Assembly: GCF_020447315.1 (NCBI RefSeq)
Contig: NZ_JAJADQ010000010.1
Location: forward strand, 62,001 to 126,000
Reading direction: 5' to 3'
From: Hymenobacter nitidus
GTDB taxonomy: Bacteria > Bacteroidota > Bacteroidia > Cytophagales > Hymenobacteraceae
DNA length: 64,000 nt
The position numbers were made by a program, and so were the translations under genes. Under the pieces are notes generated by a model. That model was not told where the DNA came from, did no database searches, and saw nothing but the letters and a program-made list of their open reading frames with translations. This document shows positions 33,764 through 40,994 of the stretch, piece by piece. The stretch's first letter is position 1, and each line of letters starts with the position of its first letter.

Positions 33764-34951
33764 TTAGTACTCCCCTATTTCCGGCTCTTTGCGGGTGAGC
33801 AGCAGGCCTACCATCATCAGCACGCCGGTGAGCAGAATAACTACGAACAGGATATTCTCGCTGATTTCGCCGATGAGGTGCTCGGGCGGAATGCTATAAA
33901 ACAGCAGCACCGTTATCAGGCCTTTGGGGGCAATAAACAGTTCGGGTATTAGCTCGGTGCGGGCAATAAAGCGCAGGTACACGTAGCGGATGGCTACCAG
34001 CACGGCCACGATAAGTACGCCCTGGAGCAGCAGCGAGAGGCTGAGCAGGCTGGCCAGGGTGATGGAATAGCCAAAGAGCAGAAAGAAGAAGGTGCGAATC
34101 AGAAAGGCCGACTCGGCGGTAATGCTTTTGAGCTGGTGCAGCTCACCGGCCAGCCGCTCGGGCCGGAACCAGCGCTTGAGCGGGCCCTTCAGAAACAGCT
34201 CGGCATTATTCACGGCCAGGCCAAAGACCAGCACCAGCAGCAACGACGACAGGTGCAGCTTCTTGGCCACGCTGTACATCAGAATCAGAAAGGCGAAAAT
34301 CAGGAAGAACTTGATGTGCAGCCGAATCCGGTCGAGCAGAAAGGCCAGGGCTGCCGTGCTCAGAATAGCTACTACTACAATGGCCACCACGTCGCGCGAG
34401 AAGGTGATGACCGACACGCCCTGGGCGAAATCGTCCTGCAAGGCGAAGTTGAAGAACATGATGCCCAGGATGTCGGAAAACGTGCTTTCATAGACGATAA
34501 ACTCCTGCTTTTCGCCCCACAGCCCGGCCACGCTCGGAATGGCAATGGCGCTGCTGATGACGGCCAGTGGAATGGCATTCACCAGGCAGCTCTGCCACGA
34601 CACGCCCAGGTAGGCGTGCAGCAGAGCCGCAATGGCCACGGCCTGCACCACCAGCATCAGGGCCGCGGCAAAGAAGGAGCGCCGGATCAGCGGGGTTTTC
34701 TCCCGGCTGATTTTCAAATCCATAGCCCCTTCCAGCACAATCATGATCAGGCCGATGATGCCGAAGATCTGGAGCACCACCGAGGGCACCTGAAAGGCAA
34801 AGTCGAAGTAGTCGGCGGCCTGGCGCAGAGCAATGCCGGTGAGCAGCAGCATGAGTACCGAGGGCACCTTGGTGGCGCGGGCGGCCAGGTCGAACAGGTA
34901 GGACAGAATGACGGCAATGCTCAGCCCAATCAGAATGGAATATGGCCCCAT
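33764..34951 (-). CDS. Cation/proton antiporter (CPA family)
   Basis: A 395-residue membrane protein with about 11-12 helices, starting MGPYSILIGLSIAVILSYLF. KVPSVLMLLLTGIALR, GLIMIVLEGAMDLKI and LFIAPKGLITVLLFYSIP are typical of sodium or potassium/proton exchangers. No C-terminal TrkA domain is present. The open frame runs upstream to 35512, but that part is antisense to the flavoprotein gene and is not credible. Divergent from the flavoprotein, with 150 bases between. Confidence 0.88.
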   Translation of the reverse strand: MGPYSILIGLSIAVILSYLFDLAARATKVPSVLMLLLTGIALRQAADYFDFAFQVPSVVLQIFGIIGLIMIVLEGAMDLKISREKTPLIRRSFFAAALMLVVQAVAIAALLHAYLGVSWQSCLVNAIPLAVISSAIAIPSVAGLWGEKQEFIVYESTFSDILGIMFFNFALQDDFAQGVSVITFSRDVVAIVVVAILSTAALAFLLDRIRLHIKFFLIFAFLILMYSVAKKLHLSSLLLVLVFGLAVNNAELFLKGPLKRWFRPERLAGELHQLKSITAESAFLIRTFFFLLFGYSITLASLLSLSLLLQGVLIVAVLVAIRYVYLRFIARTELIPELFIAPKGLITVLLFYSIPPEHLIGEISENILFVVILLTGVLMMVGLLLTRKEPEIGEY

Positions 34952-35101
34952 AAGCGCGGAAAAAGGGTAAGGAACAGCTCGGCTATACGGGTTTCCGGTG
35001 CCGGCCGCCGAGTTTGCGGGTCCGCAGCGCCCCTCTCCGGCCCCGCACCGTCGCCCGACGGGCGTGGGCTTTACCCGCCTGGCGTCGTACCTTGCGGCCC
35101 G

Positions 35102-36343
35102 ATGAACACTGAATCTAGGGGCTCTTTTATTGCCGTTGTCGGGGGCGGACCGGCGGGGCTGCTGGCGGCCCAGCACCTGGCCGAAGCCGGCCACCGCGTC
35201 ACGGTATTTGAAGCCCAGCCCACGGTAGGCCGCAAGTTTCTGGTGGCCGGGCACGGGGGCTTCAACCTCTCCAATGCCGAGCCGCTGCCCACGTTCGAGC
35301 AGCGCTACGGGCCGCGGCAAGCCAGCTTCGGCTCCTTTTTGCAGCATTTTTCCCCCGACGACCTGCGCCAGTGGCTGCATGCTCTGGGCATTGCTACGTT
35401 TGTCGGCACCAGTGGCCGCATCTTTCCCACCGAGGCCCACAAGCCGGCCCAGGTGCTGCGGGCCTGGCTGAATCATCTGCACCAACTGGGGGTGGAGCTG
35501 CGGGTGCGGCACCGCTGGCTGGGCTTTGCGCCCAACAAGGGGCTGCTACTGCGCGACGAACTCACGGGCCAGGAGCTGACGGTGCAGCCCGCGGCCACGG
35601 TGCTGGCCCTGGGCGGCGCGAGCTGGAGCAAAACCGGCTCCGATGGGCAGTGGACCACAGCGCTCCGGCATATCGGGGTGCAGTGCGTGCCGTTTGCGCC
35701 CTCCAACTGCGGGGCGGAAGTGGCTTGGTCAACGTTTTTCCGGGAGAAAATAGGCCGGGCGCCCCTCAAGAACATTGCCCTCTCCTGCGGCGGCCACACT
35801 GTGCGCGGCGAGCTGCTGCTAACCGACTACGGCGTGGAAGGCACCCCGGTATACGCCCTGACGCCCGCTCTGCGCGCCGCCTTCACGACCCACACCCCGG
35901 CCCCGCTGCAGCTCAACCTCAAGCCCGACCTTTCGGCCGAGCAGCTGGTGCAGAAGCTGCGGGCCCCACGCAATGGCAAGTCCTTGGCGGTGTACCTGGA
36001 CAAAACGCTCCGCCTGGGTTCGCCCGTGCCCACGCTGCTGCGCGAGCTGGCCCCCGCCGACGCCGGCGCTACCCCGGAGGCGCTGGCCGCCCTGCTGCAG
36101 GCAGTGCCCATTCCCGTAACCGGGCTGCGGCCCCTGGAAGAAGCCATTTCTACGGCGGGCGGCGTGGCCTGGCAGGAAGTAGATGAGCAGCTGATGCTGC
36201 GGCGCCGGCCGGGCGTATTCGTGGCCGGCGAAATGCTCGACTGGGAAGCGCCCACCGGCGGCTACCTGCTGCAAGGCTGCCTCAGCACCGGCGCCTGGGC
36301 GGCGCGGGGCGCGCAGCAGTGGCTGGCCAGCCGGAACGAGTAA
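35102..36343 (+). CDS. HI0933-like flavoprotein (TIGR03862-type)
   Basis: A 413-residue FAD-dependent oxidoreductase. The N-terminal Rossmann motif is VVGGGPAGLLAAQHLAEAG, followed by VGRKFLVAGHGGFNLSN, which is characteristic of HI0933-like proteins. The C-terminal GVFVAGEMLDWEAPTGGYLLQGCLSTG closes the FAD site. Substrate unknown. TACCTTG ends seven bases before the ATG, a near-match to the -7 consensus. It is a distant paralogue of the gene fragment at the window's left edge. Confidence 0.9.
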   Translation: MNTESRGSFIAVVGGGPAGLLAAQHLAEAGHRVTVFEAQPTVGRKFLVAGHGGFNLSNAEPLPTFEQRYGPRQASFGSFLQHFSPDDLRQWLHALGIATFVGTSGRIFPTEAHKPAQVLRAWLNHLHQLGVELRVRHRWLGFAPNKGLLLRDELTGQELTVQPAATVLALGGASWSKTGSDGQWTTALRHIGVQCVPFAPSNCGAEVAWSTFFREKIGRAPLKNIALSCGGHTVRGELLLTDYGVEGTPVYALTPALRAAFTTHTPAPLQLNLKPDLSAEQLVQKLRAPRNGKSLAVYLDKTLRLGSPVPTLLRELAPADAGATPEALAALLQAVPIPVTGLRPLEEAISTAGGVAWQEVDEQLMLRRRPGVFVAGEMLDWEAPTGGYLLQGCLSTGAWAARGAQQWLASRNE

Positions 36344-36367
36344 ACCCAAGCTGTGCCTTCGTGGGCG

Positions 36368-36634
36368 CTACTCTTCGTCCTCAATCTTCACGCCCCGGGC
36401 CCGGGCTTCGTCGGCGGCCAGAATGGCTTTGACCTCGGCCAGCAGCTGCTCACCCCGGTCCATTTCCTTGCGGTAGAGCAGGGCAAACAGGATGAAGAAC
36501 GAGACGATAGGCAGCACGCAGCCCAGCGTAAACCATAGCCAGAACGAGCGGCCGTAGCTGTAGGCGCAGTAGCCAGTCGTCAGCGGCAGGAAGGACAAGG
36601 CGCAGAAGAAAGCCAGCAGGATATCAATAAACAT
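36368..36634 (-). CDS. Small two-helix membrane protein
   Basis: An 88-residue protein with two predicted membrane helices (FIDILLAFFCALSFLPLTTGY and FWLWFTLGCVLPIVSFFILFALLY) and a charged C-terminal tail (GEQLLAEVKAIL and an acidic end). No family recognised. Convergent with the flavoprotein gene, whose stop is 24 bases away. GC-rich coding bias and the clean membrane pattern support a real gene. Confidence 0.65.
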   Translation of the reverse strand: MFIDILLAFFCALSFLPLTTGYCAYSYGRSFWLWFTLGCVLPIVSFFILFALLYRKEMDRGEQLLAEVKAILAADEARARGVKIEDEE

Positions 36635-36876
36635 AACGGCAGCCGCTCGGCCCTGACAACGCGTGGACGCAACTATTCTGAGTTTCCTAAGTTACGCTTC
36701 TGCCCAGGCAATGACAAGCAGAAACCATGCTTTTTCTCCCGGTCATAACCGCCACTTCGGGCACTTGTTGGGCGGACGGGCCACAATGTTGCGGGCGGGC
36801 GGCATTACCTTATGCGGCGTTTTCCCGTACCTTCCGCAGTACGCCCCTTCCTCTCGCTCGTTTGCCCGCCCCCAGA

Positions 36877-38334
36877 ATGCCCATGTGGGACCATCAAAGC
36901 CTATTCCGTGTCACGGCCCAGTTATTTGCCGATGGCATTTTTAACCTGCTTGACCGTAATCTTAAGCCTGAAGTTTTTTTGCTTGGCCTGGCTTCGGCCC
37001 GTGAAACGGACGAGCCCCAGGCCGTCGTGATTGAGCCCGCCAGCCACCGCTACTCCCCCGCCGACTTTGCCGACGTGAAAGCCCAGGCCGCGGCCCTCGA
37101 ATCGGATGGCCCCCGCGACATGGTCTACCACCTGTACTCTACCGACCAGGACCGCTACGAGAAGCTGCGCTGGTACGATTTGATGCGCCGCGCCACCCTG
37201 CGCCTGCTCACTGACCTGACCGAGCAGCGCGGCGAAGATCGTATCAGCTTCTGCTCCCTGCCCGTGAGTTTGTATGGGTACCTGGTGGTGGTGGTGCTGC
37301 AGCTGTCGAGCGAAACTTACCACAGCTACTACTCGCTGCCGGCCCAACCCCGCGGCACCCGCGCACCCTCGCTGCTGAACGCCGCCGTGTACGAGTTTCT
37401 GCAGGACTGCTCCCGGGCCCTACGCGAGTCTGATACCGACGAGGACCGCCCCATTCTCGACCGCGACTACAACGAGGTTTTGCGGGCGGCGGGCCGGCGC
37501 TTTATGCTGCGCGCCGCCGCCGGCACCCACGGCCTCTACGATGCCTGCAACGGCGTGGCGGCCCTGCGCCACGAGGGCGACGAAGGCGTGGGGACCATGC
37601 TCGTGGCGCGCCGCCACCACCCGGCCGTAGTGCCCGTCCTGACGCTGGAAAGCCCGATTCCGCTGCGCGACCACCGCTCGATCCGCAAGCTACTGGAGCT
37701 CAGCGAGGGCCGTACTTCCCTGATTACCGATGCCTCCGACGTGTTTGGCCTGGGCCACGTAGTAGAGCCCAGCGACGCGCACTACGAGCCGCTGTTTACG
37801 GTGCACTTTACCAAGCACTACAGCTGGGAGCTCAGCCACGCCGGCCACGTGATGATGAAAGTGGTATCGAATACGCCCCGCCTGCCCCAGGGCCGCGTCG
37901 ATGCCGAAAACTTCGCCAAGGCCGTGGGTCGCATCTTCCCCGACCTCGACGAGCCGAGTATTTCCTACCTCTGGGAGCTGACCCAGAATGCCACCAGGCA
38001 AACCAACGGCACCATTCTGGTCATTTCGGAAGGGGCCGCCCAGGAGGCCGTGCGCCTCACGCGCCAGTGCTTCCGCGTGACGCCCCGCATCATGACGCCC
38101 TCGGTGCTGCGGCTGGTGACCAACATCGACGGCGCCGTCTTTATTGACCCCAGCGGCGTGTGCTACGCCATCGGGGCCATTCTCGACGGCCTGGCCACCG
38201 AAAAGGGCGACTCTTCCCGCGGCTCCCGCTTCAACTCGGCCGTGCGCTACGTGGAAAGCAGCCGCTACGCCTGCGTGGCCATTGTAGTGAGCGAAGATGG
38301 CCTGATTGACCTGCTGCCGCCGCTGAAAAGGTAG
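36877..38334 (+). CDS. Diadenylate cyclase (DisA_N/DAC) domain protein with N-terminal sensor region
   Basis: A 485-residue protein. The last about 130 residues match the DAC fold that joins two ATP into cyclic di-AMP: ILVISEGAAQEAVRLT, then TNIDGAVFID with the DGA motif at 418-420, then RGSRFNSA at 448-455 in the place of the GTRHRxA motif, ending in CVAIVVSEDGLIDLLPPL. The first about 330 residues resemble the sensor regions of bacteroidetal DAC proteins but I cannot name the ligand. No membrane segment. The start at 36877 (MPMWDHQSLFRVTAQL) is preferred over 36727. Neighbours include MscS, ClC-CBS and an antiporter, processes that cyclic di-AMP controls in other bacteria. Confidence 0.8.
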   Translation: MPMWDHQSLFRVTAQLFADGIFNLLDRNLKPEVFLLGLASARETDEPQAVVIEPASHRYSPADFADVKAQAAALESDGPRDMVYHLYSTDQDRYEKLRWYDLMRRATLRLLTDLTEQRGEDRISFCSLPVSLYGYLVVVVLQLSSETYHSYYSLPAQPRGTRAPSLLNAAVYEFLQDCSRALRESDTDEDRPILDRDYNEVLRAAGRRFMLRAAAGTHGLYDACNGVAALRHEGDEGVGTMLVARRHHPAVVPVLTLESPIPLRDHRSIRKLLELSEGRTSLITDASDVFGLGHVVEPSDAHYEPLFTVHFTKHYSWELSHAGHVMMKVVSNTPRLPQGRVDAENFAKAVGRIFPDLDEPSISYLWELTQNATRQTNGTILVISEGAAQEAVRLTRQCFRVTPRIMTPSVLRLVTNIDGAVFIDPSGVCYAIGAILDGLATEKGDSSRGSRFNSAVRYVESSRYACVAIVVSEDGLIDLLPPLKR

Positions 38335-38564
38335 TCTGCCCAGCACCAGTGCCCCGGCGGGTACGGCCGCGTCGGAGGCTCTTCATTCTAGCCTCTCAAA
38401 ACCTGCCAGAAACCCTGCACCAGTTCCTTCCCGGTGGCTGACCGGCAGGCCTATGCTTATTTTTAGAAGATTGAATAAAATATATAACAAATCATACAAA
38501 CCGCGGTTGGCATAGCTACCGTATGTTTTCACACTCACATCAATTGCTCAATTTTCATTTTTCC

Positions 38565-39008
38565 ATGAAGCACGCCTACATGTACCTGGCCCTCGGCGCC
38601 GTTAGCCTCTTTACTGCCTGCAGCAAAAACGACGACGAGGCCACGCCGGCCCCCGTAACTACGACTGAGCTGGTAGCAACCGTCAACAGTGCCCAGCAGG
38701 TGCCGACCAACAACTCTACTGCTACCGGTACCTTCGCGGGCACCTACAACAGCAGCACCGACCAGATGACCTACACGCTTACCTACCAAGGCATTACGCC
38801 CACGGCTATGCACATCCACATAGGTGGTCCGGGCACCGGCGAAGGTCAGGTAGCCATTCCGCTGACCCGCGCGGCCTCGCCCATGACCGGCACGGTAGCC
38901 GTGACCAAAGACCAGGCCGCCAAGCTGTTAGCCAACGGCATGTACGTGAACATTCACTCGTCTGCTTACGGCCTGGGTGAAATCCGCGGTGATATTCGCA
39001 AAAAGTAA
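38565..39008 (+). CDS. CHRD-domain lipoprotein
   Basis: A 147-residue exported protein with a lipoprotein signal (MKHAYMYLALGAVSLFTAC, lipid-carrying Cys in LFTAC). The rest is a CHRD fold: TELVATVNSAQQVP, TGTFAGTYNSSTDQMTYTLTY, AMHIHIGGPGTGEGQVAIPL and a final MYVNIHSSAYGLGEIRGDI. CHRD domains occur in chordin and many bacterial surface proteins; the function is unknown. The ATG at 38565 is chosen over 38523 because it begins the signal peptide. The upstream 38335-38564 interval is AT-rich and otherwise empty. Confidence 0.9.
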   Translation: MKHAYMYLALGAVSLFTACSKNDDEATPAPVTTTELVATVNSAQQVPTNNSTATGTFAGTYNSSTDQMTYTLTYQGITPTAMHIHIGGPGTGEGQVAIPLTRAASPMTGTVAVTKDQAAKLLANGMYVNIHSSAYGLGEIRGDIRKK

Positions 39009-39055
39009 GTAGCATACGGCCGGCAGTAGATGCTTTCGGCTTACGCCTAGTACCC

Positions 39056-39092
39056 AAAAAAACGGCCGCTCCTGAATGGAGCGGCCGTTTTT
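39056..39092. terminator. Bidirectional intrinsic terminator
   Basis: A 12-bp perfect stem (39061-39072 with 39078-39089) with a 5-nt loop, flanked by an A-run and a T-run. It separates the convergent CHRD (+) and aldo/keto reductase (-) genes. Confidence 0.9.
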
Positions 39093-39127
39093 TGTGCTTG
39101 GGAAACCTGCGTACAGGTACTGCCGGC

Positions 39128-40117
39128 TTAGCCGTTCACGCTGCGCATCATCTGCTCGGGGTAGCGCAGGCCGGCGGCCGCACCCTGCGGGGCAATTTCA
39201 TTGATCTGCTCCAGCTCCTGACGGCTGAGCTGTACCTGCAGGGCCCCCAGGTTTTCTTCCAGGTAGCTGATGCGCTTGGTGCCGGGAATCGGGACGATGT
39301 CCGGGCCCTGGGCCAGCACCCAGGCCAGGGCCAGCTGGCTGGCCGAGCAGCCTTTCTGGGCCGCCAGGTCCTTGATGCGGGCTACGAGGTCCAGGTTTTT
39401 CTGGAAGTTCTCCCCCTGAAACCGGGGCGTGTGGCGGCGGTAGTCGTCCGGGTCGAGGTCGTCGAACTGCTGAATCTGGCCGGTCAGGAAGCCGCGGCCG
39501 AGCGGGCTGTAGGGCACGAAGCCAATGCCCAGCTCCCGCACCGTGGGTAGAATCTCGTCTTCCGGCTCGCGGCTCCAGAGCGAATACTCGGTTTGCAGGG
39601 CCGAAATCGGGTGTACGCGGTGGGCCCGGCGCACGGTGTCGGCAGCGGCTTCCGACAGGCCCAGGTAGCGCACTTTGCCTTCTTCCACCAGCCGGCTCAT
39701 GGCACCCACGGTTTCCTCGATGGGCGTATCAGGGTCGACCCGGTGCTGATAGTAGAGGTCAATGTAGTCGGTGCCGAGGCGCTTGAGGCTGGCGTCGCAG
39801 GCTTGGCGCACGTACTCGGGCCGGCCGCTCACGCCGCGCTTGCTGGGGTCGTTCGGGTCGCGCAGGATGCCGAACTTGGTGGCAATAACAACCTGCTGAC
39901 GCCGCCCCTGGAAGGCGCGGCCCACCAGTTCTTCATTGAGAAAGGGGCCGTACATATCGGCCGTGTCGAAAAAGGTGACGCCCAGCTCCTGGGCGCGGTG
40001 CAGGGTGCGGGTGCTTTCGGCATCGTCGCGCTGCCCGTAGAAGTCGGACATGCCCATGCAGCCCAGGCCCAGGGCCGAGACGCGCAGGCCTTGCGGGCCC
40101 AGATTGCGAGTTTCCAT
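39128..40117 (-). CDS. Aldo/keto reductase
   Basis: A 329-residue NADPH-dependent TIM-barrel reductase. Catalytic residues are visible: Asp and Tyr in DTADMYGPFLNEELVGRAF, Lys in VIATKFGI and His in YYQHRVDP. The C-terminal IVPIPGTKRISYLEENL is the cofactor-binding segment of the AKR11/13-like group. It reduces aldehydes or ketones; substrate not deducible. Single gene between a terminator and the divergent DUF4112 gene. Confidence 0.95.
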   Translation of the reverse strand: METRNLGPQGLRVSALGLGCMGMSDFYGQRDDAESTRTLHRAQELGVTFFDTADMYGPFLNEELVGRAFQGRRQQVVIATKFGILRDPNDPSKRGVSGRPEYVRQACDASLKRLGTDYIDLYYQHRVDPDTPIEETVGAMSRLVEEGKVRYLGLSEAAADTVRRAHRVHPISALQTEYSLWSREPEDEILPTVRELGIGFVPYSPLGRGFLTGQIQQFDDLDPDDYRRHTPRFQGENFQKNLDLVARIKDLAAQKGCSASQLALAWVLAQGPDIVPIPGTKRISYLEENLGALQVQLSRQELEQINEIAPQGAAAGLRYPEQMMRSVNG

Positions 40118-40251
40118 AGAAGTGTGTGGTTGTGGTTAAAGAGTATTGAGGAAGTATAACCTACGAGCGGCCGGCTTGATTGGCTGCGCCCCCGGAAATT
40201 GGCTTCGCCATTTTGGCTACTCGTGCGTTAAAGGCAGAAAACCCTCCCGTC

Positions 40252-40770
40252 ATGGCCGCCCCGACTCACTCTACCACTTCGCCCACCGCCCCTGCCACCT
40301 TCGACCAGGACGAGCGGCTGCGCTGGGTGGAGCGCATTGCCCGGCTGATGGACAGCCAGTTCAAGCTGCCCGGCACCTCGTTCCGCTTCGGCCTCGACCC
40401 GCTGCTGGGGCTGCTGCCCGTCGTCGGCGACTTGTCGACCTTTGCCGTGTCGGGGGCCCTGCTGATGACCATGATGCGGCACGGAGCCAGCGGAGCAGTG
40501 GTGATACGCATGGTGCTCAACATCCTGCTCGACACCATCGTGGGAGCCATTCCCATCCTGGGCAACATCTTCGACTTCGCCTATAAAAGCAACGACCGGA
40601 ACGTGGCGTTGCTGCGCGCCCACTACGCCGAGGGCAAGCACACCGGCAGCGGCCGGGGCCTGCTTACGGTGGTGCTTATCGGCTTTTTGATCTTTTTGGC
40701 AGCGCTTATCTGGGGCCTCTGGACGATGACGGCCTGGCTCTGGCAGTACGGCAGCCAAAACTGGTGGTAA
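40252..40770 (+). CDS. DUF4112 membrane protein
   Basis: A 172-residue protein. RLRWVERIARLMDSQFKLPGTSFRFGLDPLLGLLPVVGDL is the diagnostic N-terminal block of DUF4112, followed by membrane helices around LLDTIVGAIPILGNIFDF and VVLIGFLIFLAALIWGLW. The ATG at 40252 is preferred over 40180, whose extra residues are not conserved. Function unknown. Confidence 0.88.
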   Translation: MAAPTHSTTSPTAPATFDQDERLRWVERIARLMDSQFKLPGTSFRFGLDPLLGLLPVVGDLSTFAVSGALLMTMMRHGASGAVVIRMVLNILLDTIVGAIPILGNIFDFAYKSNDRNVALLRAHYAEGKHTGSGRGLLTVVLIGFLIFLAALIWGLWTMTAWLWQYGSQNWW

Positions 40771-40849
40771 AGGCCGGTGGCAGCTGCGCACTGCCGGAGC
40801 AATGAGCCAGTCAGATGCTTTCTACTAGCCGCTTCTAACACTATTAAGA

Positions 40850-40939
40850 CGTCATGCTGCGCTTGTCGAAGCATCTCTGCCGCCAAAGTAAATTGAATTA
40901 CTGCTGCGGGAGAGATGCTTCGACAGGCCCAGCATGACG
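40850..40939. repeat. Intergenic 90-bp inverted repeat, family A (inverted copy)
   Basis: Arms 40850-40878 and 40911-40939 pair at 27 of 29 positions around a 32-nt loop. The element is the reverse-orientation counterpart of 16741-16830: arm length, loop length and 30 of 32 loop bases agree. It sits between the convergent DUF4112 and M14 peptidase genes. Confidence 0.9.
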
Positions 40940-40994
40940 TTCTTTTTATCCGGGTTTGCTCGCCATACTTAATAGGCAAAGCAAGCTCATTTTC

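Noticed and set aside
34952..35512. N-terminal extension of the cation/proton antiporter
   Set aside because: The extension is antisense to the start of the flavoprotein gene and has no membrane or domain pattern; the ATG at 34951 begins a normal first helix.
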